Source: Comamonadaceae bacterium
GTDB lineage: Bacteria; Pseudomonadota; Gammaproteobacteria; Burkholderiales; Burkholderiaceae_C
Direction: 5' to 3'
Length of the DNA: 36,469 nt
Assembly (NCBI GenBank): GCA_014190675.1
Contig: BJGT01000018.1
Coordinates: 1-36,469, forward strand
The notes under the pieces are model-generated. The model made no database searches and was not told the DNA's origin. It saw nothing but the letters and a program-made list of their open reading frames with translations. Position 1 is the first letter of the stretch. The number at the start of each line of letters is the position of its first letter. Both the position numbers and the translations under genes were made by a program. Shown one piece after another: positions 10,102 through 19,964 of the stretch.

Positions 10102-11460
10102 TCAGGGGGCAGCACCTGCCTTAAGCACGCCGCGCACCAGATTGCGGCTGTGGGCGCCGAAATTGGCCAGTAACTCGGCAATCAGTTCGTCCAGACGGGC
10201 CCGCTGTGCGGCTGTGCTGCCGCCTTGGCTGGCCAGCTCGGCGGCGAGGTTGATGCCTGATTCTTTGACACCAAAATCAAAACTCGGGTCGGACACATAG
10301 CCAGGCGGCATGGTCGCCACCAGCATGTCGGCCAGACGGGCGCCGGCTGCGCTGGACTGGCGGCTGACCACGTCACGCGTGTAGTGCTCGGACCAGGCGG
10401 GGTAGCCGGCGTCTTTGTCGCTCTGGCTAAGGGCGCGTTCTAAGGCGGTTGGCTGGCGTGCACGCGCCGCGTTTTCCAGCAGCTGGTGCTGGTATTTTTC
10501 AAGCGCCAAGTGTCGGTTGGACAGCAGCACAATCATCTCGTCCTTCAGGCGGGGCAACCCGGCCATGGCCAGCAAATTGATGCCAATCAGCTTGGCCGAG
10601 CCGTTGCCTGGCGACAGGCTGGCATGGTAGGGCTGAGTCAGGTCTTGCAGGTAGTGCAAGGCCAGCCCGGTGAAACGCCAGCCCCAGTAGGCATGGCCCG
10701 AGCGAAAGGCCAGCGCTGCCAGACCGGTGTACTGCTGCACACGCAGCAAGGGAAAGGTTCGCTTGACGAAGGCCGCTGCCAGATAAATAACCCGGTCTTC
10801 GTGATAAAAACCCATGTGAAAAGGCGCTTGCGTTGAAAAATAAAGGGCTGGGTTACCAAAGGGCAGGGTGCCAAAGCCGTAGACCTTGCCCCAGTCTGAA
10901 GGGCTGTCCTGCCACAGGTTGATGTCCAGACCGTAGTCGGGCTCATCGCTGGCTGATGCCACGATGCTCAGCGGTGCCAGCGCATCCCCGGGCGCGACGC
11001 CAACAAATCGATAGCTTGAGTTGGCTTGCTCCGGCAGGGTGTTGACAGCGCTATGGCTGAGCAATTTCCCAGGCTCGGGCGCCGGACCCCACGGATCGGG
11101 TTGTAAATAGAGCGCGAATTTGCTGTTTGGAGCCACCCGCAGTGCAGTTAAAAAAGCCAGGCGCCGGGCTTCGTCGCTGCGCGCCGGGTTGGCCTTGAAG
11201 GCCAGCGCTGTTGGCCGGGCCGGGTAGGCGTCGATGTGCGTGGCAGCCCAGGCTTCTTGGCTCAGCAGCAGCGCTTCTATGGCTTTTTCCTGGTCTTTGA
11301 GGAAAACCTCCAGGGGCTGGGCCTTAACCGGCAGTGCCTTGGCAATTTCAGGCATGTTTTCAAAAGCGCGATAGGCCGCAAAAGTGTGGTTGCTCCAAGA
11401 GAAGGCCTGGCTGCTCAGCAGCATCAACAGGGCCAACATCGGCAGGTGGCTGAGTGTCAT
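10102..11460 (-). CDS. Secreted zinc phospholipase C / S1-P1 nuclease-like protein
   Basis: 452 residues from ATG 11460, supported by a GGAG ribosome site 9 nt upstream; an in-frame TTG at 11475 is less likely. Residues 1-21 form a signal peptide with cleavage after AFS, which would leave Trp22 as the mature N-terminus (WSNH). In zinc phospholipase C and P1 nuclease the free N-terminal Trp binds zinc, so this is a telling match. A second metal-site block, with His256 (SGHAYWGW), His269, Asp273 and His279 in LHYLQDLTQPYH, matches the HxxxD...PxH pattern of the superfamily. The N-terminal third and C-terminus are not recognisable. The substrate (phospholipid, nucleic acid or other) cannot be told. 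Export to the periplasm or outside is likely. Confidence 0.65.
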   Translation of the reverse strand: MTLSHLPMLALLMLLSSQAFSWSNHTFAAYRAFENMPEIAKALPVKAQPLEVFLKDQEKAIEALLLSQEAWAATHIDAYPARPTALAFKANPARSDEARRLAFLTALRVAPNSKFALYLQPDPWGPAPEPGKLLSHSAVNTLPEQANSSYRFVGVAPGDALAPLSIVASASDEPDYGLDINLWQDSPSDWGKVYGFGTLPFGNPALYFSTQAPFHMGFYHEDRVIYLAAAFVKRTFPLLRVQQYTGLAALAFRSGHAYWGWRFTGLALHYLQDLTQPYHASLSPGNGSAKLIGINLLAMAGLPRLKDEMIVLLSNRHLALEKYQHQLLENAARARQPTALERALSQSDKDAGYPAWSEHYTRDVVSRQSSAAGARLADMLVATMPPGYVSDPSFDFGVKESGINLAAELASQGGSTAAQRARLDELIAELLANFGAHSRNLVRGVLKAGAAP

Positions 11461-11475
11461 GGTTCGGGTCTCCAA

Positions 11476-11735
11476 TCGTGGATTGAGCGGGTTGTGCAGC
11501 CTGGCCTCAAACTAAAATCTGTTCTGCATCATCCGAGGTTTTTTTATCAGATCACAGGTGTGTTGCGAGTTGAGTGACAAGTAAGATGGGTCTCTGGTAC
11601 GGATCCGGTAGCCTGGCTTCTGGTGACGAAGCCGGAGCCGAGATGGCCAGCAATCGACCGCCAGGCACAGCGCCGCCTTGAAAATTCGCCTCGCGGGCAA
11701 TCTTGGATCATAGCGATCCCCTATGAACCGACTGC
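11476..11735. other. Divergent intergenic region, no gene recognised
   Basis: This 260-bp gap separates two divergently transcribed secreted-protein genes and must hold both promoters. I see only a 6-bp hairpin, GGCTTC (11615-11620) with GAAGCC (11628-11633), and a T-run at 11541-11547. No convincing -35/-10 pair, riboswitch or small ORF with a ribosome site stands out. Confidence 0.4.
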
Positions 11736-12812
11736 ATGAACCTACTGCGCTACCTTTTGTTTTTTGTACTTTTGCTGGCTGAGCTGCACGCTGCTTGGGC
11801 CTGTGCCATTTGCGCGCCGGGCGCCGAGCAGCCTACCCTTAGGCAGCAGCTGCGCGCTGCCGATGTGGTGGTTTTGGCCAGGCTCGCCCCGGCAGGCGGC
11901 ACCTACTCGGTGGCGCATCTCATCAAGGGTGATCTGCCCAAAGGGCCGATCAGGCTGGCGGTGGCGCCAAGCGATGCCCAATTCCGCAGCAGCCCGGACG
12001 AAGCCCTGCTGTACCGCCTCGGCGATGCTGGCTGGCAGCGGGCAGGCGCGCTGAGCGCCGCACGGGCCGACTGGTTGCGTCAACTGATGGCACTGCCTGA
12101 CCCGGTCGACCCGTCCCCGGCGCAGTGGCTCGCCAGGCTGGGCTTCTTTGTGGCGGGGCTGGAAGACCCGCAAGCCCTGCTGGCCGAGGTGGCTTACGCC
12201 GAGATGGCCAGCGCTCCTTATGCGAGCCTGCGGGCGATGGCGTCTCGGCTTGACGCCAGTCGGCTGATGCTCTGGCTGGACCGGCCGGAGCTCAAACTGC
12301 GCCGGCCGCTTTACGCCCTGTTGCTCGGATTTGTGGGGCAAAGCGCGGCGGCATCGTTTTTGCAGCAACGCATGGCCGGCCTGCGCGACTCAGCCGACAT
12401 GCCAAGCCTGTCTGCGATGTTGGCTGCCTTGATCGAAATCCAGGGCGCTGATGGCGTGCAGTGGCTGGAGCGCCACTACCTGAGCGGTCCGCTGAACCGG
12501 GACGAGTTGGTTCCGGCCAGCCTGCTGGCTTTGAGCGTTCATGGCAGCGACGGGCAGCGGGTCTCTCAGGCGCGCGTGGTGCAGGCTTATCGTTATTTTG
12601 TCGATCAGCCGACCGCCTTGGCGGGTTTGGTGGCCTCAGATTTAGGCAATTGGTCGCGCTGGGAGTTCGCCCCAGCCTTTGTGCAATGGCTCAGGTCGGG
12701 CCGCCCGCAAAGCTTTGCCTCCCGCTACGCGATGGTCTTCTACTTGATGCGAAGCCCCCGCGCAGATGCCAGGTTGGCCCTCGAGTCATTGCGCGCCGAG
12801 GGGCTGCTGTGA
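11736..12812 (+). CDS. Secreted protein of unknown function, NTR-like N-terminus
   Basis: 358 residues from ATG 11736. Residues 1-22 are a hydrophobic signal peptide (LLRYLLFFVLLLAELHAAWA), followed by Cys23-Ala-Ile-Cys26, so the mature protein begins with two closely spaced cysteines. The next about 60 residues (ADVVVLARL, then a strand and SVAHLIKGDLPKG) recall the OB-fold netrin/TIMP-like domain in secreted bacterial proteins. This similarity is by eye only. The rest, from about residue 120, is alpha-helical with Leu/Ala-rich repeating segments that could be HEAT-like. I cannot name a family. It is divergent from the phospholipase-like gene and its 3' end is 7 nt from the convergent aminotransferase gene. 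Confidence 0.7.
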   Translation: MNLLRYLLFFVLLLAELHAAWACAICAPGAEQPTLRQQLRAADVVVLARLAPAGGTYSVAHLIKGDLPKGPIRLAVAPSDAQFRSSPDEALLYRLGDAGWQRAGALSAARADWLRQLMALPDPVDPSPAQWLARLGFFVAGLEDPQALLAEVAYAEMASAPYASLRAMASRLDASRLMLWLDRPELKLRRPLYALLLGFVGQSAAASFLQQRMAGLRDSADMPSLSAMLAALIEIQGADGVQWLERHYLSGPLNRDELVPASLLALSVHGSDGQRVSQARVVQAYRYFVDQPTALAGLVASDLGNWSRWEFAPAFVQWLRSGRPQSFASRYAMVFYLMRSPRADARLALESLRAEGLL

Positions 12813-12819
12813 GCGCCGA

Positions 12820-14016
12820 TCAAACCACCTTGGCGATAGACGCGCAAACATAGTCGATGTTTTTGCTGTTGAGCGCGGCCACGCACATGCGACCGGTGTC
12901 AGTGCCATAAACACCAAACTCTTGGCGCAGGCGAACCATTTGCTCGCGGCTCAGGCCCGAGTAACTGAACATGCCGATCTGGTTGGTGATGAAGCCCATG
13001 TCCTGCTGCAGGCCGGCGGCCTTCAAACCGTCAACAAGCTTTTGGCGCATGGCTTTGATTCGGGTGCGCATGCCGGCCAACTCGCTCTCCCACAGCGCGC
13101 GCCACTGAGGGTTGGCCAACACCGCGGCCACCACCGCGCCGCCGTGGGTTGGTGGATTGCTGTAGTTGGTGCGTATGACCACCTTGAGTTGCGACAAAAC
13201 CCGTGCAGCCTCGTTCTGGTTGTCGCACAACACGCTGAGCGCTCCCACGCGCTCGCCGTACAGGCTAAAGCTTTTGCTGAATGAACTGGCGACAAAAAAA
13301 CTCAGGCCGGCAGCGGTAAATTTTTGTACCGCTGCGCCGTCCTCAGGCAGCCCATAGCCGAAGCCCTGGTAAGCCATGTCAAGAAATGGAAGCAAGCCAC
13401 GCGACTTGCACATGGCCACCACTTGGTCCCATTGCGCAGCGCTGATGTCGTAGCCGGTCGGGTTGTGGCAGCAGGCATGCAGTACGGCAATGCTGCCGGG
13501 GGCTGCTGATGCCAAGTCGGCGAGCATGCCCTCAAAGTCGATACCGCGGTTTTTAGCGTCGTAGTAACGATAATTTTTGACCAAAAACCCGGCATTGGTA
13601 AACAGGGCCCGGTGGTTCTCCCAACTGGGGTCCGAAATCAGCACTTCGGCGCGCGGGTTGAGCCTGTGCAAAAAGTCGGCGCCGATTTTCAGGCCGCCGG
13701 TGCCCCCAATCGCCTGAACTGTTGCAACCCGGGCCGTTTGAACTGGCTCGCTGTCAGCTCCAAAGACCAATGCCTTGACCCCCGCGTCATAGGCTGCCAG
13801 GCCGTCGATGGGCAAATAGCCGCGCGCCTTAGGGGTGGCCATCATGGCCTGTTCGGCAGCTTGTACGCAGCCCAGCAGGGGCAGCTTGCCTTGATCGTCG
13901 TAGTACACGCCAACGCCCAGATTGACCTTTGCCGGGTTGGGGTCTGCTGAAAATTGATCGTTAAGGCCCAAAATTGGGTCGCGGGGCGCCATCTCGACGG
14001 CTGAAAAGAAAGACAT
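12820..14016 (-). CDS. tyrB: Aromatic amino acid / aspartate aminotransferase
   Basis: 398 residues, normal for class I-alpha PLP aminotransferases. Visible signatures are the N-terminal DPILGLNDQFSADPNPAKVNLGVGVY, the CCHNPTGYD segment and the PLP-binding lysine Lys248 in SSFSKSFSLYGERVG. The substrate-carboxylate Arg lies near the C-terminus in DTGRMCVAAL. It transfers amino groups between 2-oxoglutarate and aspartate, tyrosine or phenylalanine. TyrB/AspC discrimination by eye is unreliable; this subgroup is commonly called aromatic aminotransferase. An AAAGGA sequence precedes the ATG. The PilZ gene lies 121 nt upstream on the same strand, so the two may be cotranscribed. Confidence 0.9.
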   Translation of the reverse strand: MSFFSAVEMAPRDPILGLNDQFSADPNPAKVNLGVGVYYDDQGKLPLLGCVQAAEQAMMATPKARGYLPIDGLAAYDAGVKALVFGADSEPVQTARVATVQAIGGTGGLKIGADFLHRLNPRAEVLISDPSWENHRALFTNAGFLVKNYRYYDAKNRGIDFEGMLADLASAAPGSIAVLHACCHNPTGYDISAAQWDQVVAMCKSRGLLPFLDMAYQGFGYGLPEDGAAVQKFTAAGLSFFVASSFSKSFSLYGERVGALSVLCDNQNEAARVLSQLKVVIRTNYSNPPTHGGAVVAAVLANPQWRALWESELAGMRTRIKAMRQKLVDGLKAAGLQQDMGFITNQIGMFSYSGLSREQMVRLRQEFGVYGTDTGRMCVAALNSKNIDYVCASIAKVV

Positions 14017-14137
14017 GCGATTGCGTCCTTTGAATTTGTTTTTTGACTGCGCCGGGCAGTAGTAAAACCCTGCCCTGAGTCTGATTTTAGCCAGTGCGGT
14101 CGGCGCTGCTTACGGCCAGCCTGGCAGCCCCAACTGC

Positions 14138-14488
14138 TCAGCGATTGACGTAGCGCATCAGCAAGCCCAGTGTTTGCGGTGATAGGTCGGTGAACATCAA
14201 GCCGACTTTGAACCCGCTCTCAGCCTGGGTAAACACACTGTGCGTGACCAGCGCTGTTGCCGATATGGTGACATTTCTCTCAGGCTCGATGGGCAGCAGA
14301 AACCGGATGTTGCAGGCCATACCCGTGGGCGGGTTGATCGGCGCAATGATGCCCAACCCGCTGGCGCTCACGTCTACTGTGCGGGTTTCAACGGCCGGAT
14401 GGCTGGCGAACTGCAGGTGTGAAGCCCCGCGCAGGGACCGTCGTGTGTGCCGCCGCCGCTCATCGGGTTGAACTTCTTCGCTTGCCAT
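14138..14488 (-). CDS. PilZ domain protein, probable c-di-GMP receptor
   Basis: 116 residues, a single stand-alone PilZ domain. The cyclic-di-GMP-binding signature is intact: the arginine-rich RRHTRRSLRG near residues 11-20 (RxxxR) and DVSASGLG (DxSxxG) about 30 residues later, followed by beta strands ending in GFKVGLMF. Such proteins bind c-di-GMP and modulate motility, pili or polysaccharide output through unknown partners. No diguanylate cyclase, phosphodiesterase or pilus gene is nearby to suggest its target. It is divergent from uvrB (148-bp gap); no LexA-like site was seen between them. Confidence 0.88.
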   Translation of the reverse strand: MASEEVQPDERRRHTRRSLRGASHLQFASHPAVETRTVDVSASGLGIIAPINPPTGMACNIRFLLPIEPERNVTISATALVTHSVFTQAESGFKVGLMFTDLSPQTLGLLMRYVNR

Positions 14489-14636
14489 TTTTGCTCCCTA
14501 ATCACCGAAATTCAAGTCTTGAACAGCCCCGCCGCGCCGGCTGCTGGCGCTGGCGTGAGAAAATTGACCCGCTCACCGACTATAGCCTGCGTGCCAAACC
14601 GACCCGCCAGGCTTGCGTGATTTTCTGGCCCTATCC

Positions 14637-16799
<2,163 letters not shown>

Positions 16800-16812
16800 G
16801 GGCCGCAATTGG

Positions 16813-16837
16813 ATACCCGACTAATTCGGTCGGCTTA
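16813..16837 (+). promoter_or_regulatory. IscR type-1-like operator upstream of iscR
   Basis: The 25-bp stretch beginning ATACCCGACTA and ending GGTCGGCTTA matches the E. coli type 1 IscR consensus (ATASYYGACTRNWNYRGTCGGGTAT) at all but three positions near the end. It is about 50 bp upstream of the iscR start and covers the -35 region for the TATACT box at 16842-16847. [2Fe-2S]-IscR binding here would repress the isc operon when clusters are plentiful. The comparison was made by eye. Confidence 0.8.
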
Positions 16838-16841
16838 AGGC

Positions 16842-16847
16842 TATACT
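16842..16847 (+). promoter_or_regulatory. Probable -10 box of the isc operon promoter
   Basis: TATACT at 16842-16847 lies 40 bp upstream of the iscR ATG, between the strong IscR-like site and a weaker copy. A degenerate -35 (CCGACT, 16817-16822) falls within the operator. Repression by blocking the -35 would follow. Confidence 0.6.
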
Positions 16848-16867
16848 TGAGCAGCTTAGTCAACTTC
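16843..16867 (+). promoter_or_regulatory. Second, weaker IscR-like site
   Basis: The stretch starting ATACTTGA with an internal TTAGTC fits the left half and central right half of the same type 1 consensus but loses the terminal GGGTAT. It starts exactly 30 bp after the first site and overlaps the -10 box. Tandem type 1 sites are also found at the E. coli iscR promoter. Assignment is tentative. Confidence 0.45.
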
Positions 16868-16887
16868 CTCTGATTTAAGGAGTCATC

Positions 16888-17424
16888 ATGCGCCTCACCA
16901 CCAAAGGTCGTTTTGCTGTTACCGCGATGATCGATTTGGGTCTGCGTCAAAACAGCGGGCCGGTCACTTTGGCTGCCATCAGCCAGCGGCAGCAAATTTC
17001 CTTGTCTTACCTTGAGCAATTATTTGGCAAGCTGCGCCGCCATGAACTGGTGGAGTCAACCCGAGGGCCGGGCGGTGGCTATAGCTTGGCACGCAGCCCG
17101 GCGCAGATCACGGTAGCCGACATCATCCTGTCGGTTGACGAGCCCATCGACGCCACCCAATGCGGCGGTAAGGAAAACTGTCTGGGTGAAGGCTCTCGCT
17201 GCATGACCCATGACTTGTGGGCATCGCTGAATGTGCGCATGGTTGAGTTTCTGGACTCTGTCAGTCTGCAAAAACTGGTGGAAGACCAATTGGCCAAGGG
17301 TTTGCAAATTGAAGAAAAACCCAACCTCAGGCGAGGGATCTCCAGCATGCCAGCGGCCAAGCCGATTCGCATCAACGTACCCAACTCGGTGTTTGCCCTG
17401 GGCAAAGCCTTTAACAAAACCTGA
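16888..17424 (+). CDS. iscR: Fe-S cluster-sensing repressor IscR
   Basis: 178 residues; a clear AAGGAG (16877-16882) precedes the ATG. An Rrf2-family winged helix covers about residues 1-80 ([17 protein letters not shown], then the [18 protein letters not shown] helix and the RGPGGGYSL wing). The cluster ligands Cys92, Cys98, Cys105 and His108 correspond to C92/C98/C104/H107 of E. coli, with one extra residue in the loop. With a [2Fe-2S] cluster bound it represses its own operon through the upstream type 1 sites. It is the first gene of the isc operon. A C-terminal tail with basic residues is slightly longer than in E. coli. Confidence 0.96.
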   Translation: MRLTTKGRFAVTAMIDLGLRQNSGPVTLAAISQRQQISLSYLEQLFGKLRRHELVESTRGPGGGYSLARSPAQITVADIILSVDEPIDATQCGGKENCLGEGSRCMTHDLWASLNVRMVEFLDSVSLQKLVEDQLAKGLQIEEKPNLRRGISSMPAAKPIRINVPNSVFALGKAFNKT

Positions 17425-17446
17425 TTTTCTAAACTGGCACTTTTTC

Positions 17447-18667
17447 ATGGACACGACTCCGCATTTCCCGATTTACATGGACTACAGCGCCACCAACCCT
17501 TGCGACGATCGGGTGGTGGACGCCATGGTTCCCTGGCTGCGGCAGCATTTTGGCAACCCGGCCTCGCGCAGCCACGCCTGGGGCTGGGAGGCAGAAGCTG
17601 CCGTAGAAAAAGCACGTGGGCAGGTTGCCGCCCTGATCGGCGCTGATCCGCGCGAGATTGTCTGGACCTCCGGTGCAACCGAGTCCAACAACCTGGCGAT
17701 CAAGGGAGCGGCGGGTTTTTACAAAGGCAAGGGTAAACACATCATCACCGTCAAGACCGAGCACAAGGCGGTGCTCGACACCTGCCGCGAGCTCGAGCGT
17801 CAGGGCTTTGAGGTGAGCTACCTTGATGTGCAGGCCGACGGCCTGCTTGACCTCGAGGTGTTCAAAGCCGCCATTCGGCCCGACACGATTTTGGCCAGCG
17901 TGATGTTCGTCAACAATGAGATCGGTGTGATCCAGGACATTGCGGCAATAGGGGCTATTTGCCGCGCCAACAGTGTGGTGTTTCATGTTGACGCAGCCCA
18001 GGCGACTGGACGGCTTGACATCGACATGAGCCAGTTGCCGGTAGATTTGATGAGCCTGACGGCGCACAAAACCTACGGTCCGAAGGGCATTGGCGCCCTG
18101 TTTGTTCGGCGTAAGCCGCGGGTTCGTATCGAAGCACAAATGCACGGTGGCGGCCATGAGCGCGGCATGCGCTCGGGCACCCTGCCGACCCACCAGATTG
18201 TGGGCATGGGCGAGGCCTACCGTATCGCCCGCGCTGAGATGGCCACCGAGAACCAGCGCATCCAAGCCCTGCACCAGCGCATGCTCGATGGTCTCAAGGA
18301 TGTAGAGCAGGTTTTCATCAATGGTCATCTTGAGCAGCGCGTGCCGCACAACCTCAACATGAGCTTCAATTATGTCGAGGGTGAGTCGCTCATCATGGGC
18401 ATCAAGGGCTTGGCAGTCTCAAGCGGCTCGGCTTGCACCTCGGCCAGCCTGGAGCCCAGCTATGTATTGCGTGCCCTGGGTCGCAGCGACGAGTTGGCGC
18501 ACAGCAGCCTGCGCATGACCATTGGCCGCTACACCACCGAGGCCGAAATCGATTACGCCATCGAAACCATCAAACTCAACGTCGCCAAGCTGCGCGATCT
18601 GAGCCCCCTGTGGGAGATGTTCAAAGACGGCATTGACATCAGCACCATCCAGTGGGCCGCCCACTAA
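17447..18667 (+). CDS. iscS: Cysteine desulfurase IscS
   Basis: 406 residues from ATG 17447. Upstream in-frame sequence back to 17231 overlaps iscR and is not used. This class V PLP enzyme removes sulfur from cysteine and passes it as persulfide to IscU and other acceptors. PLP-binding Lys208 is in [11 protein letters not shown] and the persulfide-carrying Cys330 is in [17 protein letters not shown], both shifted by two from E. coli (K206, C328). N-terminal [11 protein letters not shown] and [11 protein letters not shown] are typical. The IscU-interacting C-terminus is present. It starts 22 nt after iscR, without a strong ribosome site. Confidence 0.97.
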   Translation: MDTTPHFPIYMDYSATNPCDDRVVDAMVPWLRQHFGNPASRSHAWGWEAEAAVEKARGQVAALIGADPREIVWTSGATESNNLAIKGAAGFYKGKGKHIITVKTEHKAVLDTCRELERQGFEVSYLDVQADGLLDLEVFKAAIRPDTILASVMFVNNEIGVIQDIAAIGAICRANSVVFHVDAAQATGRLDIDMSQLPVDLMSLTAHKTYGPKGIGALFVRRKPRVRIEAQMHGGGHERGMRSGTLPTHQIVGMGEAYRIARAEMATENQRIQALHQRMLDGLKDVEQVFINGHLEQRVPHNLNMSFNYVEGESLIMGIKGLAVSSGSACTSASLEPSYVLRALGRSDELAHSSLRMTIGRYTTEAEIDYAIETIKLNVAKLRDLSPLWEMFKDGIDISTIQWAAH

Positions 18668-18687
18668 AAAAATTGAGGTAATACACC

Positions 18688-19086
18688 ATGGCTTATTCTG
18701 AAAAAGTGGTTGACCACTACGAAAACCCCCGCAATGTGGGCTCATTCGACAAAGGCGATGAATCGGTAGGCACCGGTATGGTGGGTGCGCCTGCCTGCGG
18801 CGATGTCATGAAGTTGCAAATCAGGGTCAACCCCGAGACTGGCATCATCGAGGACGCCCGCTTCAAGACCTATGGCTGCGGCTCGGCTATCGCTTCGTCG
18901 TCGCTCGTCACCGAATGGGTCAAGGGCAAGACCCTGGAGCAGGCCGCAGCCCTGAAGAACAGCGAGATCGCCGAAGAACTGGCCTTGCCGCCGGTGAAAA
19001 TTCATTGCTCGATCCTGGCTGAAGACGCCATCAAGGCCGCTGTCAATGACTACCGGCAAAAGCACAAGCTGGCGTCGGCCCACTGA
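18688..19086 (+). CDS. iscU: Fe-S cluster assembly scaffold IscU
   Basis: 132 residues; GAGG lies upstream of the ATG. IscU is the scaffold on which clusters are built before transfer. The three cluster-ligating cysteines Cys37 (PACGD, with Asp39), Cys64 (YGCGSA) and Cys107 (KIHCS) are present. The LPPVK motif recognised by the HscA chaperone is intact at residues 100-104, matching the presence of hscBA downstream. It is the third gene of the isc operon, 20 nt after iscS and 1 nt before iscA. Confidence 0.97.
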   Translation: MAYSEKVVDHYENPRNVGSFDKGDESVGTGMVGAPACGDVMKLQIRVNPETGIIEDARFKTYGCGSAIASSSLVTEWVKGKTLEQAAALKNSEIAEELALPPVKIHCSILAEDAIKAAVNDYRQKHKLASAH

Positions 19087-19087
19087 C

Positions 19088-19411
19088 ATGGCGGTCACCC
19101 TCACCGAAGCTGCCGCCAGGCACGTGAAGCGCTACCTGGGCAAGCGCGGAAAAGGCGTGGGCGTGCGCTTGGGTGTCAAGACCACAGGGTGCTCCGGCCT
19201 GGCCTACAAGCTGGAGTATGTTGACGAGTTCAATCCCGAGGATCTGGTGTTTGAAGGCCATAGCGTCAAGGTGCTGATCGATCCGAAAAGCTTCCCCTAC
19301 CTGGACGGTACCGAGCTTGACTTCGTGCGCGAAGGCCTGAATGAGGGTTTCAGGTTCAACAACCCCAAGGAACGCGACCGCTGCGGTTGCGGTGAGTCAT
19401 TTCGGGTGTGA
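19088..19411 (+). CDS. iscA: A-type Fe-S carrier IscA
   Basis: 107 residues from ATG 19088, 1 nt after the iscU stop. An upstream in-frame start at 19046 lies inside iscU and is rejected. The A-type carrier signature cysteines are present: Cys35 (TTGCSGLAY) and the C-terminal pair Cys99/Cys101 (CGCGESF). The protein receives clusters or iron and passes them to target apoproteins, especially [4Fe-4S] enzymes. The stop codon overlaps the GTG start of hscB. IscA rather than ErpA or SufA is chosen from its place in the isc operon. Confidence 0.95.
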   Translation: MAVTLTEAAARHVKRYLGKRGKGVGVRLGVKTTGCSGLAYKLEYVDEFNPEDLVFEGHSVKVLIDPKSFPYLDGTELDFVREGLNEGFRFNNPKERDRCGCGESFRV

Positions 19412-19950
19412 ATCTTCAGTCCAGCGATTTCGAACTGTTTGGTTTGCAGGACCGGTTCGAACAAGACCCTGCCGCCCTTGACCAGCGTTGGAAAGACCTG
19501 CAACGCGAGGTTCACCCTGACCGTTTTGCAGCCCAGGGGGCAGCGGCACAGCGCTTGGCCATGCAGTGGTCGTCCAGGATCAACCAGGCTTATCAAAGGC
19601 TTAGAGATCCACTCAAAAGGGCCGCCTATCTGTGCGAACTGCGCGGTGCCCCGACCGAGGCCGAGAACAACACCGCCATGACACCGGCGTTCCTGATGCA
19701 GCAGATCGCTTGGCGTGAAGCGCTCGACGACGCCCAGGGGGCGGCCGACCTCGCGCCGCTGGAGCAACAAGTTCGGGCCAGCCGAGAGGCTGCTTTGCGC
19801 GATTGCGCCCGGCGGCTAGACGAGCAAGACGACGCCCCGGGTGCTGCGCGGCAGGTGCGCGCGCTGATGTTCATCCAGCGTTTTGACGCTGATCTGCAGG
19901 CGCGCCAAGATTGGTTCGAGGCGCAACAACAGGAAAAGCAGGGCCTCTGA
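19408..19950 (+). CDS. hscB: Fe-S assembly co-chaperone HscB (Hsc20)
   Basis: 180 residues starting at a GTG that overlaps the iscA stop (GTGA), so translation is probably coupled. The N-terminal J domain has the ATPase-stimulating His36-Pro37-Asp38 motif (REVHPDRF). The C-terminal three-helix bundle that binds IscU follows, including [14 protein letters not shown]. HscB delivers IscU to HscA and stimulates its ATPase for cluster release. Length and position between iscA and hscA are as in other proteobacterial isc operons. Confidence 0.94.
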   Translation: MNLQSSDFELFGLQDRFEQDPAALDQRWKDLQREVHPDRFAAQGAAAQRLAMQWSSRINQAYQRLRDPLKRAAYLCELRGAPTEAENNTAMTPAFLMQQIAWREALDDAQGAADLAPLEQQVRASREAALRDCARRLDEQDDAPGAARQVRALMFIQRFDADLQARQDWFEAQQQEKQGL

Positions 19951-19964
19951 CAGCCCGGATCAAC

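Noticed and set aside
9779-10300. 173-codon plus-strand frame across the phaZ 5' region
   Set aside because: Overlaps phaZ and the phospholipase-like gene antisense, with Arg/Ser-rich composition and no ribosome site.
11512-11700. 62-codon minus-strand frame in the divergent intergenic region
   Set aside because: No ribosome site and unremarkable composition; it overlaps the presumed promoters of both flanking genes.
12766-13284. 172-codon plus-strand frame over the aminotransferase 3' end
   Set aside because: Antisense shadow of an enzyme with intact PLP motifs.
14489-14636. Search for a LexA box upstream of uvrB
   Set aside because: No CTGT-N8-ACAG-like palindrome was found in the gap, so I cannot support SOS control here.
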